Assembly (NCBI RefSeq): GCF_014041935.1
Contig: NZ_CP059491.1
Location: 682,001 to 746,000 of the forward strand
Direction of reading: 5' to 3'
Length of the DNA stretch: 64,000 nucleotides
From: Gordonia jinghuaiqii
GTDB lineage: Bacteria > Actinomycetota > Actinomycetes > Mycobacteriales > Mycobacteriaceae
In this document: positions 63,869 through 64,000 of the stretch, in pieces
Position numbering within the stretch: the first letter of the stretch is position 1
Layout of the letters: each line of letters begins with the position of its first letter
Notes under the pieces: generated by a model
Database searches by the model: none
Told to the model about the DNA's origin: nothing
What the model saw: only the letters and a program-made list of their open reading frames with translations
Program-made: the position numbers and the translations under genes

Positions 63869-64000
63869 ATGACGGATACCACACGGACGTTCACGAGTGT
63901 CGACGAGTTGAAGGCCGCGATCGGGGAAGACCTCGGCTCCGGTGAGTGGCTGGAGATCACGCAGGAGCGGGTGAATGCGTTCGCCGACGCCACCGGCGAT
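63869..64000 (+). CDS. MaoC-like acyl dehydratase, 5' part (cut by window edge)
   Basis: From ATG 63869 the frame reads MTDTTRTFTSVDELKAAIGE to the window end, with SGEWLEITQERVNAFADATG, the opening of MaoC/Rv0130-type (R)-hydratases. The catalytic Asp-His part lies beyond the window. Divergent from the carboxymuconolactone-decarboxylase-like gene. Confidence 0.75.
   Translation, partial: MTDTTRTFTSVDELKAAIGEDLGSGEWLEITQERVNAFADATGD

Overview
The window is high-GC actinobacterial DNA. Gene content and order point to a mycolate-producing actinobacterium, most likely Gordonia or a close relative; this is an inference and no database was searched. The main clues are a spermidine-synthase/DUF350/DUF4247/DUF2617/DUF4178 block with the order I recall for M. 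tuberculosis Rv2601-Rv2597, a stand-alone groEL2-type gene behind two CIRCE operators, an MSMEG_6728-type protein, and an LldD2-like lactate dehydrogenase.

Layout. 1-4.4 kb: LytS/LytTR two-component system driving an acetate-type SSS symporter and its small DUF485-like partner. 4.6-8.5 kb: the spermidine-synthase-like block. 8.6-11.9 kb: groEL, a FrnE/DsbA-type oxidoreductase with a tiny overlapping gene, and an MSMEG_6728-type protein. 11.9-23.3 kb: an accessory island. It starts by cutting a GAF-domain gene and ends near a broken tyrosine integrase and a membrane protein. It carries an HslV/proteasome-like Ntn-hydrolase candidate, one full-size IS3 copy plus an internally deleted copy of the same IS, three lipoprotein genes between them, and a 966-residue Mrr-type nuclease-NACHT ATPase that looks like an anti-phage STAND sensor. 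23.6-44.5 kb: ordinary core metabolism and housekeeping (phosphatase, thioesterase/TetR with an operator array, PPK2, flavin oxidoreductases, TerD-like protein, prolyl oligopeptidase, serine hydrolase lipoprotein, lipoamide dehydrogenase, amidohydrolase, DNA glycosylase), interrupted by a 68-bp perfect palindrome after lpdA.

44.5-62.5 kb: two neighbouring catabolic clusters, each with its own GntR regulator. The first has a GntR/FCD regulator, two MFS transporters, a zinc alcohol dehydrogenase, an enolase-superfamily dehydratase, an aldehyde dehydrogenase and pyruvate carboxylase. Repeated RTTAA-N3-TTRAC sites lie in front of its transcription units. The second has a D-2-hydroxyacid dehydrogenase, a GMC oxidoreductase with a gluconate-dehydrogenase-subunit-3-like partner, a second GntR regulator and an LldD2-like L-lactate dehydrogenase, and shares CTGCATGCA sites. 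Together they suggest uptake and oxidation of a sugar acid or hydroxy acid, feeding pyruvate into oxaloacetate. 62.6-64 kb: methyltransferase, carboxymuconolactone-decarboxylase-like protein and the start of a MaoC dehydratase cut by the window edge.

No tRNA, rRNA or CRISPR array was recognised. The most interesting element is the nuclease-NACHT gene with its island neighbours.
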